Assembly (NCBI GenBank): GCA_963668115.1
Contig: OY764147.1
Span: forward strand, 372,001 to 436,000
Length of the DNA: 64,000 bases
Reading direction: 5' to 3'
From: Plut-88900 sp963668115
GTDB taxonomy: Bacteria > Chloroflexota > Dehalococcoidia > Plut-88900
Position numbers and translations under genes: made by a program. The notes below the pieces were generated by a model. It was not told where the DNA came from. It was given only the letters and a program-made list of their open reading frames with translations, and searched no databases. Of this stretch, positions 38,082 to 46,263 are shown piece by piece (the first letter of the stretch is position 1; each line of letters starts with the position of its first letter).

Positions 38082-38882
38082 CTAAAGGCCGATGAAGTGG
38101 GCGGCGTTGCTTCCCAGCATCAAGTCAAGTTGAGTTGAAGTGATAGGAAGGGAGTCGAGGTACTCGGCGTCTGCGGTTTGGGAGGCGAAGGGATAGTCGG
38201 TGCCGAAGGTGATTTTGTCCGCGCCGTGGTTGTTGACAATGCTGAGGAGGGTGTCGGGGGCGATTTCCTTGATGGTCGGAGGCCAGGAGGTGTCGATGAG
38301 GACGTTAGGGAGGCCGACGAGGTGCTTCTCGGCCTCGTCGAGCATGTAGAAGCCGCCGAGGTGGAAGGCGATGATCTTGAGTCTGGGGAACCGGCGGGCG
38401 ACGGCGGCTATGCGGTGGGGTGCGGCGAAGTCGGGGCGCTGATGCTTGAGGTGGGGCATGGAGCCGCAGTGGATGGCGACTACCATGGAGTCGGCGATTT
38501 CTTCGTAGAGGGGGAACATGGAGGGGTGGTCGGGGTGGAAGCGGTTGAGGACAGGGTGGAGCTTGATGCCCTTGAGGCCTCGGGAGCGGATGCGTCGGAT
38601 TTCGGCGGGCTTGTCTTCCAGGAGGGGGTGAATGGCGCCGAAGGAGACGATGGATGAGTCCTGGATACCGATGAGCCAGTCGTTGACGCCCTGCACCTGG
38701 CCGGGGCGTTCGGCGATGCCCACGACGACGGACTTGTCCCAGCCCGAGTCCTGCATGTGAGCTTTCAGCCCAGATACCGTGTTGGGCAAAGGCATGTCCA
38801 GCTTCAGGTCGCAGGTGGCGTGCTTTTCCACGATTGGGGCGATGGTGTCGGGCCAGACATGGGTGTGGACGTCAACTCTCAA
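38082..38882 (-). CDS. Amidohydrolase family 2 (ACMSD-like TIM-barrel hydrolase)
   Basis: A 267-residue protein with the metal site VDVHTHVW at the very N-terminus, then GIKLHPVLNRFHPDH, AIHCGSMPH, IAFHLGGFYM and FGTDYPFAS, where the last Asp is catalytic. These belong to the amidohydrolase_2 group of decarboxylases, lactonases and hydrolases of aromatic breakdown; substrate unknown. The open frame runs further upstream, but GAGGGG 6 nt before the TTG at 38882, directly ahead of the conserved DVHTH, sets the start. Divergent from an SDR gene, 70 bp apart. Confidence 0.82.
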   Translation of the reverse strand: MRVDVHTHVWPDTIAPIVEKHATCDLKLDMPLPNTVSGLKAHMQDSGWDKSVVVGIAERPGQVQGVNDWLIGIQDSSIVSFGAIHPLLEDKPAEIRRIRSRGLKGIKLHPVLNRFHPDHPSMFPLYEEIADSMVVAIHCGSMPHLKHQRPDFAAPHRIAAVARRFPRLKIIAFHLGGFYMLDEAEKHLVGLPNVLIDTSWPPTIKEIAPDTLLSIVNNHGADKITFGTDYPFASQTADAEYLDSLPITSTQLDLMLGSNAAHFIGL

Positions 38883-38952
38883 GGCTATCCCCTCGGCTAG
38901 GGGTACATTATAGTTGGCCCGATGGCCCGGAGGCTTATAGAGAGGGTACAGC

Positions 38953-39750
38953 TTGGCGATGAACATCAGAGACCTAGAGGGTAAAGTGGCGATAGTAACG
39001 GGAGGAGCGCAGGGCATCGGGAGGGCGACGGTTGAGGAATTGCTGGGGCGGGGGTGCCGGGTGTGCGCGTCGGACGTGCAGGGGGACAAGGTGCGGGCCT
39101 CGACAGCGGAGTTGGACCCTGGGGGAGAGGCATCAATGGCAATAGAGGTGGACGTGACCTCGACCGAGCAGGTTGAGGAGATGGTGGCGCGAACCGTGGA
39201 ACGTTTCGGGGGTCTGGATATCCTGGTGAACAACGCTGGCGGGAGCGGGCACATTGGCATCGACCATATCGAGGACGTGACGGATGAGATCTTTGAAAGG
39301 GTGGTGGATGGGAACCTGAAGAGTGCGTTCCTGTGCAGTCGGGCGGCGGCGCCGGTGATGAAGGAGCGGCGGTACGGGAGGATAGTGAACCTGTCGTCGA
39401 TATCGGCGAAGGGGGCGTTCGGGGCGAGGGGGCCGTCGGCGGCGAGGCTGCCATACGCGGGGGCGAAGGCGGGCATCATCGGGCTGACTAACCAGTTGGC
39501 GAAGGACCTGGGGCCGTGGGGGATCACGGTGAATGCGGTGATGCCAGGGGTGATAGTGACGGAGCCCGGGGCGCGGGTGTCGGAGCGGTTCAGGGCGCTG
39601 TCCGAGGAGGAGCAGGAGAGGATAGTCGGGTCGATACCGCTGGGGAGGGCGGGAAGGGCGGAGGAGGTGGCGTCGGTGATCGGGTTCCTGTGCTCGGAGG
39701 GGGCGAGCTTTGTGTCGGGGGCGACGATAGAGGTGACGGGAGGGGGGTAG
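38953..39750 (+). CDS. Short-chain dehydrogenase/reductase
   Basis: A 265-residue classical SDR with the cofactor loop VTGGAQGIGRA, NNAGG, catalytic Ser in NLSSISA and the YAGAK (YxxxK) pair, plus the C-terminal SFVSGATIEVTGGG. It would oxidise or reduce an alcohol/ketone with NAD(P). The TTG at 38953 has AGAGGG at 6 nt; the ATG two codons on is possible. It probably shares the short control region with the divergent amidohydrolase, so both may act on the same compound class. Confidence 0.85.
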   Translation: MAMNIRDLEGKVAIVTGGAQGIGRATVEELLGRGCRVCASDVQGDKVRASTAELDPGGEASMAIEVDVTSTEQVEEMVARTVERFGGLDILVNNAGGSGHIGIDHIEDVTDEIFERVVDGNLKSAFLCSRAAAPVMKERRYGRIVNLSSISAKGAFGARGPSAARLPYAGAKAGIIGLTNQLAKDLGPWGITVNAVMPGVIVTEPGARVSERFRALSEEEQERIVGSIPLGRAGRAEEVASVIGFLCSEGASFVSGATIEVTGGG

Positions 39751-39793
39751 GGGGCCCTTGAACGGCTACGCGTGTTGTAGCTAGCTGAGGGCT

Positions 39794-41662
39794 ATGCTAC
39801 GCTTTTTTGCAATGGACCCGGAATATATCCGCAATTTCTGCATCATCGCCCATATCGACCATGGGAAGTCTACGCTGGCGGACCGGCTGTTGGAGTATAC
39901 GGGCACGATATCCGAGCGGGAGATGAAGGAGCAGCTCCTGGACGATATGGACCTGGAGCGGGAGCGGGGCATCACGATCAAGGCGAAGGCGGTACGCCTG
40001 CACTACGGGTATGAGGATGGAGATACCTACGAGCTGAACCTCATCGACACGCCGGGGCACGTAGACTTCACGTACGAGGTGTCCCGCAGCCTGAGCGCCT
40101 GCGAAGGGGCGGTGCTGGTGGTGGATGCTTCGCAGGGGATACAGGCGCAGACGCTGGCGAACGTGTACATGGCGCTGGACCAGGACCTGGAACTGATCCC
40201 GGTAGTCAACAAGATTGACCTGCCGAACGCGGAGCCGGATAGGGTGATTGGGGAGATGTGCGATGCGCTGGGTTTCCGACCATCGGAGGTGGTGAGGGTG
40301 TCGGCGAAGGAGGGGCTGGGGACGAAGGAAGTGCTGGATGCGATAGTGGAACGGGTGCCGCCGCCGAGCAGGGACGGGTCGGGGCCGCTGAGGGCGCTGA
40401 TATTCGACTCGAAGTACGACTCTTACAAGGGCGTCATCGCATACGTGAGGGTGTTCGACGGGGAGGTGAAGAGTGGGGAGGACCTGAAGCTGATGTCGAA
40501 CGGGGTGGGGTTCGAGGGGCAGGAGGTGACGGTGTTCACGCCGTGGCCCAAGGCGGTCGAACGGCTGGGGAGCGGGGAGGTGGGGGGCATAGCGACGGGG
40601 CTGAAGCAGGTGAGCAGGTGCAGGGTCGGGGACACGCTGACAAGTGCGGGGCAATCAGCCTCAGAGCCGCTGCCGGGGTACAGGCCGTTGAAGCCGATGG
40701 TGTTCTCGGGGCTGTACCCGGTGGATACGCGGGAGTATACGTCGTTGAGGGACGCGTTGGAGAAGCTGACGCTGAACGACGCCTCTTTGGCGTATGAGCC
40801 AGAGGAGAGCGCGGCGCTGGGGCCCGGGTTCCGGTGCGGGTTCCTGGGGCTGCTGCACATGGACATCGTGCAGGAACGGCTGGAGAGGGAGTACGGCCTG
40901 GACCTGATCACCACCTCGCCGAGCGTGGAGTACAGGGTGAACCTGAGGAACGGAGACTTGGCACTGGTCGAGAGGCCGACAGACCTGCCGCACGGCGGCG
41001 AGATCGAGTCGATAGAGGAGCCGTGGCTGGACCTGACGATCATCTCGCCGGACACGTTCATCGGGGCGGTGATGGAGTTGGTGACAGAGCATCGAGGGAA
41101 GTATTCGAAGATGGAATACCTGAACTCGGGGCAGGGGAACGGGGCGTCGGGGGGGCATGGAAGGGTGTCGCTGGAGTTCCAGATGCCGCTGGCGGAGATG
41201 CTGGTGGAGTTCTACGACCAGCTCAAGTCGAGGACGAAGGGATATGCGTCGCTGGACTATGCATTGACGGGTTACGAGGCTGCGCCGTTGGTGAAGCTGG
41301 ACCTGCTGGTGAACGAGCAACCAGTGGATGCGCTGTCGCTGATAGTGCATTCGGACCATGCGTACCGGAGGGGTCGGGCGCTGGTGCAGTCGTTGAGGGG
41401 GATCATACCGAGGCAGCTGTTCGACGTGCCGATACAGGCGGCAATCGGGAGTCGGGTTATTGCGAGGGAGACGATCAAGGCGCTGCGGAAGAACGTGCTG
41501 GCGAAGTGCTATGGCGGCGATGTGACACGGAAGAGGAAGCTGCTGCAAAAGCAGGCGGAGGGTAAGCGGCGGATGAAGCGGGTGGGTAACGTGGAGATCC
41601 CCCAGGAAGCGTTCATGGCTGTGTTGAAGGCGGGGAAGTCGGGGAACGGGGCTAGCCGGTAG
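39794..41662 (+). CDS. lepA: Elongation factor 4 (LepA)
   Basis: A 622-residue translational GTPase that back-translocates or remodels stalled ribosomes. It has IRNFCIIAHIDHGKSTLADRLLEYTG (P-loop), RGITIKAKA (switch I), DTPGHVDF (G3), NKIDLP (G4), and the LepA-specific C-terminal domain ending in KKQAEGKRRMK-like LQKQAEGKRRMK. Full length. The ATG at 39794 has only a tight SD; ATG 39812 is an alternative. Its 3' end overlaps the convergent galU by 11 bp. Confidence 0.96.
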   Translation: MLRFFAMDPEYIRNFCIIAHIDHGKSTLADRLLEYTGTISEREMKEQLLDDMDLERERGITIKAKAVRLHYGYEDGDTYELNLIDTPGHVDFTYEVSRSLSACEGAVLVVDASQGIQAQTLANVYMALDQDLELIPVVNKIDLPNAEPDRVIGEMCDALGFRPSEVVRVSAKEGLGTKEVLDAIVERVPPPSRDGSGPLRALIFDSKYDSYKGVIAYVRVFDGEVKSGEDLKLMSNGVGFEGQEVTVFTPWPKAVERLGSGEVGGIATGLKQVSRCRVGDTLTSAGQSASEPLPGYRPLKPMVFSGLYPVDTREYTSLRDALEKLTLNDASLAYEPEESAALGPGFRCGFLGLLHMDIVQERLEREYGLDLITTSPSVEYRVNLRNGDLALVERPTDLPHGGEIESIEEPWLDLTIISPDTFIGAVMELVTEHRGKYSKMEYLNSGQGNGASGGHGRVSLEFQMPLAEMLVEFYDQLKSRTKGYASLDYALTGYEAAPLVKLDLLVNEQPVDALSLIVHSDHAYRRGRALVQSLRGIIPRQLFDVPIQAAIGSRVIARETIKALRKNVLAKCYGGDVTRKRKLLQKQAEGKRRMKRVGNVEIPQEAFMAVLKAGKSGNGASR

Positions 41663-42527
41663 AGAGGTCAAGGTTGGAGAGGTAGGTGCGGAGGGTGGGG
41701 CTGAGGTCGGGGTGGGTGAGGGCGATGGATATGGAGGCCTGGATGAGACCCAAGGGATTGCCGGCGTCGTGGCGGTAGCCTTCTAATTCCAGGGCGTAGA
41801 CGGACTGGGATTCGAGGAGGTTGGCGATGGCGTCGGTGAGTTGGATTTCGCCTAGGGCGCCGGGTCGGGTGTGGTCTAGGGCCTGAAGGATGGCGGGGGT
41901 GAGGACGTAGCGACCGACGATGCCGAGGTCGGAGGGGGCGTCATCAGGATTGGGTTTCTCTACCAGGGACTTGACGCGGTGGAGGCGCGGGCCGACCTGT
42001 TCGCTGTCGATGACTCCGTAGCCGGAGATACGGTCCTTGGGGACTCTTTGCACGGCTAGGACTGAGGCTTGTCGGGAGTCGTAGACGTCAAGGAGCTGGC
42101 GGAGGGCCGGGGTGTCGGACGCGATGACGTCGTCGGGGAGGAGGACGGCGAAGGACTCGGGGGCGAGGGCTGGTCGGGCGGTGAGGACGGCATGGCCGAG
42201 GCCAAGCTGTCGGCGCTGGGTGACATAAGAGATATCCAGGCCATCGGTGATGCGGTCGACGCCGGAGAGGACACCGGACTTGCCCTTGTCGGCGAGAAAG
42301 TCGTCCAGTTCGGGTCGGGGTCGAAAGTAGTCTTCCAGGGCGGCCTTACCGGGGGAGGTTACGATGACGGCGCGGGTGAGGCCGGAGTTCAAGGCCTCCT
42401 CCAGGCCGTAGTGGATGACGGGCTTGTCGATGAGGGGGAGAAGCTCCTTGGGGACGGCCTTAGTGGCGGGGAGGAAGCGGGTGCCCCAGCCGGCGGCGGG
42501 GACGACGACGGTCCTGACGGGAGGCAT
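41652..42527 (-). CDS. galU: UTP-glucose-1-phosphate uridylyltransferase
   Basis: A 291-residue nucleotidyltransferase producing UDP-glucose. The signature VVPAAGWGTRFLPATKAVPKEL lies at the N-terminus, with VIVTSPGK, LLPDDV and VEKPNPDDAPSDLGIVGRYVL following as in GalU. The start is 2 nt after the stop of the upstream SDR gene, so the two form an operon. The 3' end runs 11 bp into lepA on the other strand. Confidence 0.93.
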   Translation of the reverse strand: MPPVRTVVVPAAGWGTRFLPATKAVPKELLPLIDKPVIHYGLEEALNSGLTRAVIVTSPGKAALEDYFRPRPELDDFLADKGKSGVLSGVDRITDGLDISYVTQRRQLGLGHAVLTARPALAPESFAVLLPDDVIASDTPALRQLLDVYDSRQASVLAVQRVPKDRISGYGVIDSEQVGPRLHRVKSLVEKPNPDDAPSDLGIVGRYVLTPAILQALDHTRPGALGEIQLTDAIANLLESQSVYALELEGYRHDAGNPLGLIQASISIALTHPDLSPTLRTYLSNLDLSTG

Positions 42528-42529
42528 GG

Positions 42530-43276
42530 CTAGGGCCAGGACTGGCCGAAGAGGTCGGTCTGGACGATGCGGCCGGTGAAGGAGGTGTCGGGGAGGGAGG
42601 CGAGGTAGGCGGCGGAGGGGACGACGGCGGCAGGCTCCTTCCAGGTCGACCAGTCGGTATCAGGGGGGTAGGTGAAGAGGGCGCCCTCGGTCTTGACCTG
42701 GCCGGGGTCGAGGCTGTTTACGGCTACGTTGTGGGCCTTCATTTCGAGGGCGAGGCCCTGAGTGAAGCGGTCGAGGGCGGCGTCGGTTGCGCCATAGAGG
42801 GTGAGGGTGTCGGGGTCATGGGCGGCGGAGGAGCTGATGTTGATGATGGCGCCGGACTTCTGCTTCATCATGTGCCGGATGGCCAGCATGCAGAGCTCGA
42901 TGGGGGCACGGATGTTGATTTCGGCCATGAGGCCCCAGCGCTTGAGGGTAGTGTCGGCGACGTTGGTGTGAAGGATGATGGCGGCGTTGTTGACGAGGAC
43001 GTCGATGCGGCCGTAGGCGTCGATGACCTGCTGGATGAGGGAGGCGCGGTCGTCGGGGCTGGTGAGGTCGCATCGGATGGGGAGGCACTCGCCGCCTTCG
43101 GAGCGGATCCGGTCGGCGGTCTCGTGGATGGTGCCGGGGAGTCGGCTCTGGCCGGGGGCGTCGGTGCGGGCCATGACGACGACCTTTGCGCCCTCTCTGG
43201 CGAAGCCGATGGCGAGGCCCTTGCCGATGCCCCTGCTGCTGCCGGTGATGATGGCGACCTTGTCTTTGAGCTTCAT
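42530..43276 (-). CDS. SDR-family protein with altered active site (YxxxD)
   Basis: A 248-residue SDR: TGSSRGIGKG cofactor loop, NNAAI, catalytic Ser region NISSSAA, but the tyrosine motif reads YGATDAAL, so Lys165 of the YxxxK pair is Asp. The C-terminal GRIVQTDLFGQ strand is shortened relative to many SDRs. It may be a non-catalytic or unusual member. The ATG at 43276 has AGGAG 6 nt upstream; the open frame further up is not protein-like. It precedes galU by 2 nt. Confidence 0.8.
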   Translation of the reverse strand: MKLKDKVAIITGSSRGIGKGLAIGFAREGAKVVVMARTDAPGQSRLPGTIHETADRIRSEGGECLPIRCDLTSPDDRASLIQQVIDAYGRIDVLVNNAAIILHTNVADTTLKRWGLMAEINIRAPIELCMLAIRHMMKQKSGAIINISSSAAHDPDTLTLYGATDAALDRFTQGLALEMKAHNVAVNSLDPGQVKTEGALFTYPPDTDWSTWKEPAAVVPSAAYLASLPDTSFTGRIVQTDLFGQSWP

Positions 43277-43440
43277 GGGCGTCTCCTGACGGGGGGTGTC
43301 AGGGGTCAAGGTACACCATTGAGGGGTTGGATTACCAGTCCCGGCCCATCTGCGGGGGACGGGCCGGTGGGCCCTACGGGGGAGGGGGTGGGTGGGGAGA
43401 CCCTGGATTCCCGTGTCGGGGCACGGGAATGACGGAAAGG

Positions 43441-44634
43441 TTAGGGAGGGGGGCGGCCGCGGGCGATGCGGGGTGGGGGGTTGGGGTCGGCCCAATCGGG
43501 GGAGGGGGCGGTATCGGCGTGGGCGGCGGTCAGGGTACCCACGAGGGGCACCCCTGCGGGGGAGGGGAGGGTATCGGCGCGGACGGCGTCCAGGGTACCC
43601 ACGAGGGGCACCCCTACGGAGTAAGGAAACCCGACCCCGCCGCCGGGGACGTCATCGGGGTCATCATCTTCGTCTTCGTCATCGGAATCGTCATCTTCGG
43701 ATAGGTAGTCTTCGTCATTGGAGTCGTCATCATCATCGTCTTCCAAGTCATTGAAGAAGTCGGGGTTGTTGTAGGCTTCGGCGATGAACTTCTGCATGGC
43801 CTCGATCTCGGCGAGCTTTTCGTTTTCTTCGTGGGGCCAGGGTTCGTCGGGGTCGATGAGGCCGTAGCGCCAGCGGTCCCTCAGGGGGAGGAGCATTCTC
43901 CATGGCCACCACTTGTCGCCGGGTCGGGCCATGCGGACGGGGACGAGGTCCCGGAAGTTCAAGTCTCCATTCTTCACGTTGTCGTGGAAGACCTTCTTGA
44001 TGAGGTTGTCGATCTGTTCCTGGTCGGTGAGCTGCTTGGGGGCCTTGGCCTGGGCGGAGAAGGCCCGGATGATGAGTCGGAGGCAACGGTTGATCTGGGT
44101 GTAGTCGAGGGGGCGCGTGCTCAAGAGGCGGTTGGTCAGGGAGCGGAGGAGGGCTATTTCGCCGTCGATGCCTGGGCTGTCGGGTGACAGGCGGGGCAGG
44201 GAGGGGCGAACGTAGTTCAGGGAGCGGCGACGGTTGGGGCGACGGCCCCTGGGTCTTCTACCGCGCCCGACGGGGCGGGAAGTCTTCCGCGGCGCAATGC
44301 CGCAGGCATCCGCATCGACGCCCGGTAAGACGGAGCGGGGATTCATCCGCGGCGCAATGCCGCAGGCATCCGCTTCAACGCCCGGTAAGGCGGAGCGGGG
44401 ATTCATCCGCGGCGCAGTGCCGCAGGCATCCGCTTCAACGCCCGGTAAGGCGGAGCGGGGATTCATCCGCGGCGCAGTGCCGCAGGCATCCGCTTCAACG
44501 CCCGGTAAGGCGGAGCGGGGATTCATCCGCGGCGCAGTGCCGCAGGCATCCGCTTCAACGCCCGGTAAGGCGGAGCGGGGATTCATCCGCGGCGCAGTGC
44601 CGCGGGCATCCGCGAGGGAGTCACCCTTCGACAA
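43441..44634 (-). CDS. Hypothetical protein with repeat-derived ends and an acidic tail; true limits uncertain
   Basis: An open frame of 397 residues whose middle looks like real protein: a basic stretch RGRRPRGRRPNRRR, a helical part (EIALLRSLTNRLL ... INRCLRLIIRAF), WWPWRMLLPLRDRW, and a long Asp/Glu/Ser run. The first 120 residues are six copies of a 20-residue unit encoded by the 60-bp minisatellite, and the putative TTG lies in a dispersed repeat. The last 60 residues twice contain GVPLVGTL, the translation of another dispersed repeat. The genuine gene is probably the middle (about 43620-44280), overrun by repeats at both ends. I do not recognise the family. Confidence 0.45.
   Translation of the reverse strand: MSKGDSLADARGTAPRMNPRSALPGVEADACGTAPRMNPRSALPGVEADACGTAPRMNPRSALPGVEADACGTAPRMNPRSALPGVEADACGIAPRMNPRSVLPGVDADACGIAPRKTSRPVGRGRRPRGRRPNRRRSLNYVRPSLPRLSPDSPGIDGEIALLRSLTNRLLSTRPLDYTQINRCLRLIIRAFSAQAKAPKQLTDQEQIDNLIKKVFHDNVKNGDLNFRDLVPVRMARPGDKWWPWRMLLPLRDRWRYGLIDPDEPWPHEENEKLAEIEAMQKFIAEAYNNPDFFNDLEDDDDDDSNDEDYLSEDDDSDDEDEDDDPDDVPGGGVGFPYSVGVPLVGTLDAVRADTLPSPAGVPLVGTLTAAHADTAPSPDWADPNPPPRIARGRPPP
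44281..44610. repeat. 60-bp tandem repeat (minisatellite), about 5.5 copies
   Basis: Five full units and one partial unit follow head to tail with an exact 60-bp period. The units at 44401, 44461 and 44521 are identical; those at 44281, 44341 and 44581 differ by a few bases. Each contains GCGGC-GCAGT-GCCGC, a small hairpin. As 60 is a multiple of three and the unit lacks stops in several frames, long open frames appear on both strands as a side effect. Confidence 0.97.
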
Positions 44635-45225
44635 ACTCAGGGCGATACGGAATCCCCACTACTCGGGGAATGGATGGGCAGGATGTAGGTGGGGAGACCA
44701 ACCGCCTCTTGAGCAGGCGCCCCGGTGGAGGGGCGTCGTCGATGTTTTGACAGGTTTTTGTTGTGAGATTCGGGTGTATACATCGGGTCTAAACTTTAGT
44801 GTAGAATGTAAATCAGAGAAGTCAATAGGTAAAAGACGCAATTTGGGGGGAATTTTTTGGGGTGGTGGGATGCCCCCCCACCCTGCCCAGCCGCGGGATG
44901 GATTCCCGACTACTCGGGAATGACGGCATTAGGTGGGTGGGGATGATGGGGGTGGGGGGTTGGAGAGGCGTGGGCCGCCCCCATTCCGTTCTAGCGACCC
45001 TTCGACAAACTCAGGGCGAACGGAATCCCCACACCGGGGAAGGGATGGATTGCTAGGATGTAGGTGGTTGTTCAGGAGGGATGGATTCCTGCCTCCGCAG
45101 GAATGACGATAGAGAGGGGCGGGAATGATCCGCCATAGGCGGACAGGCTCCCCTCGGGGGTGGGCTGAGGGGGGTGGGTGGTGGGCAGGGTACCCACAAG
45201 GGGCACCCCTACGGGGGAGGGGGAG
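44626..45225. repeat. Cluster of dispersed intergenic hairpin repeats; no gene seen
   Basis: The stretch from 44635 to 45261 has no convincing gene. It holds several repeat copies: CTTCGACAAACTCAGGGCG at 44627 and again at 45001, the latter flanked by ATTCCGTTC (44983-44991) and GAACGGAAT (45018-45026); ATTCCCGA...TCGGGAAT-type hairpins near 44905; ATTCCTGC-CTCC-GCAGGAAT near 45086; and GGGTACCCACAAGGGGCACC near 45189. Similar units occur at 43402, 43531, 43594, 51094, 55581 and 63230. An AT-richer patch (44750-44850) separates them. Confidence 0.85.
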
Positions 45226-45261
45226 GGTGATGGGGGGTGATGGGGGTAGTAAGCGGTGGGG

Positions 45262-46263
45262 TTAGGGGGAGGGGGTGATGTTGAAGATGCGGGGGGCGAC
45301 GTGGGCAAGGAGGAGGTCGGTGGACATGATCATGGAGCGGCCGGAGGGGTCGATGCGGGGGGAGACTTCGACGAAGTCCATGGCTCCGATGGGGTAGCCG
45401 GAGAGGATGCGGAGGATTGCGGCCATGATGTCGGGGGTGATGGCGTCGTTGACGACGGAGCCGGTGGCGGGGAAGAAGCCGGTATCGATGAAGTCGATAT
45501 CGACGGACATGTAGATGAAATCGCAGCCTGCGGAGGCGCGCTCGCCGGCCTGTCGGGCGACCTCCTCGGGGCCGATGCGGAGGACGTCGGCGGCCGTGAA
45601 GATGAGGCCGTTGTTGGAATCGATAGCGCTGACGGGTTCCTCGTCGGACCAGCCCTGGATGCCGATCCAGACCATGTTGGAAGGGCTGACGAGGTCAAGC
45701 TCGGAGATGCGACGGGCGTTGGTGCCGTGGTTGTACTTGCCCCATACGGGGGTGTCGTCCCGGAAGTCGAGATGGCCGTCGATGTGGATGTAGCCGATCT
45801 TCGGCCTGGGGGAAAGCTCAGTGACGGCGCGGGTGTAGCCGAGGCAGGAGGGGTAGCCGACATAGTGGTCGCCGCCGAGGCAGACGGAGAATCCGCCGCG
45901 CTTTACGACCTCTTCGACGCCGCCGGCGATGCCCTCGGTGGACTTCATAACGTCGGAGGGGTAAACGTTGTAGTCGCCTACGTCGACGAGGCGGTTGGAG
46001 TCGGGGAGGGTGAGGCGGTCGCCGGAGGCTAGGTCGAGGATGCCGTCGGGGCCGGAGTCACGGATGCGTTGGGCCAGGGGGAGGGAGCCGTCCCTGATGC
46101 CCCGGGGGCCCATGCGGGTGCCGAAACGGCTGGTGTGGGTGCTGTCGTGGGGTGCGCCGCCGATGACGACCATGCCGCGCTCGACCTTGTCCAGGGCCAC
46201 GTGGGGCGAGCCGAGGAAGGTGGATGCACCTATGTCTTCCAACTGTCGGGCTTGGTCGCTCAC
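45262..46263 (-). CDS. Ureohydrolase (agmatinase/arginase family), complete metal site (paralogue A)
   Basis: A 333-residue ureohydrolase, the family that splits guanidino groups to urea. All Mn ligands are present: GGDH (His133), DGHLD (Asp162, His164, Asp166) and SVDIDFID (Asp255, Asp257). The usual Pro after the last Asp is Thr. It is most like paralogue C (47962). The GTG at 46263 overlaps the stop of gene B (GTGA), with GGGAG 6 nt upstream, so A is translated coupled to B. Substrate (agmatine, guanidinobutyrate, guanidine or other) cannot be read from the sequence. Last gene of a seven-gene operon. Confidence 0.9.
   Translation of the reverse strand: MSDQARQLEDIGASTFLGSPHVALDKVERGMVVIGGAPHDSTHTSRFGTRMGPRGIRDGSLPLAQRIRDSGPDGILDLASGDRLTLPDSNRLVDVGDYNVYPSDVMKSTEGIAGGVEEVVKRGGFSVCLGGDHYVGYPSCLGYTRAVTELSPRPKIGYIHIDGHLDFRDDTPVWGKYNHGTNARRISELDLVSPSNMVWIGIQGWSDEEPVSAIDSNNGLIFTAADVLRIGPEEVARQAGERASAGCDFIYMSVDIDFIDTGFFPATGSVVNDAITPDIMAAILRILSGYPIGAMDFVEVSPRIDPSGRSMIMSTDLLLAHVAPRIFNITPSP

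Noticed and set aside
38883..39527. N-terminal extension of the ACMSD-like amidohydrolase
   Set aside because: The open frame continues upstream but overlaps the divergent SDR gene antisense; an SD and the conserved DVHTH set the start at 38882.
44281..44610. CRISPR array
   Set aside because: The 60-bp unit repeats without unique spacers, and no cas genes are in the window.
44184..44923. Long plus-strand open frames across the minisatellite with repeated peptides
   Set aside because: They exist because the 60-bp unit is a multiple of three and stop-free in several frames; they show no protein-like sequence outside the repeat and oppose a better candidate.
45072..45308. Minus-strand frame encoding GVPLVGTL and VIPAEAGIHPS
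   Set aside because: These peptides are translations of dispersed hairpin repeats, a well-known source of spurious proteins.
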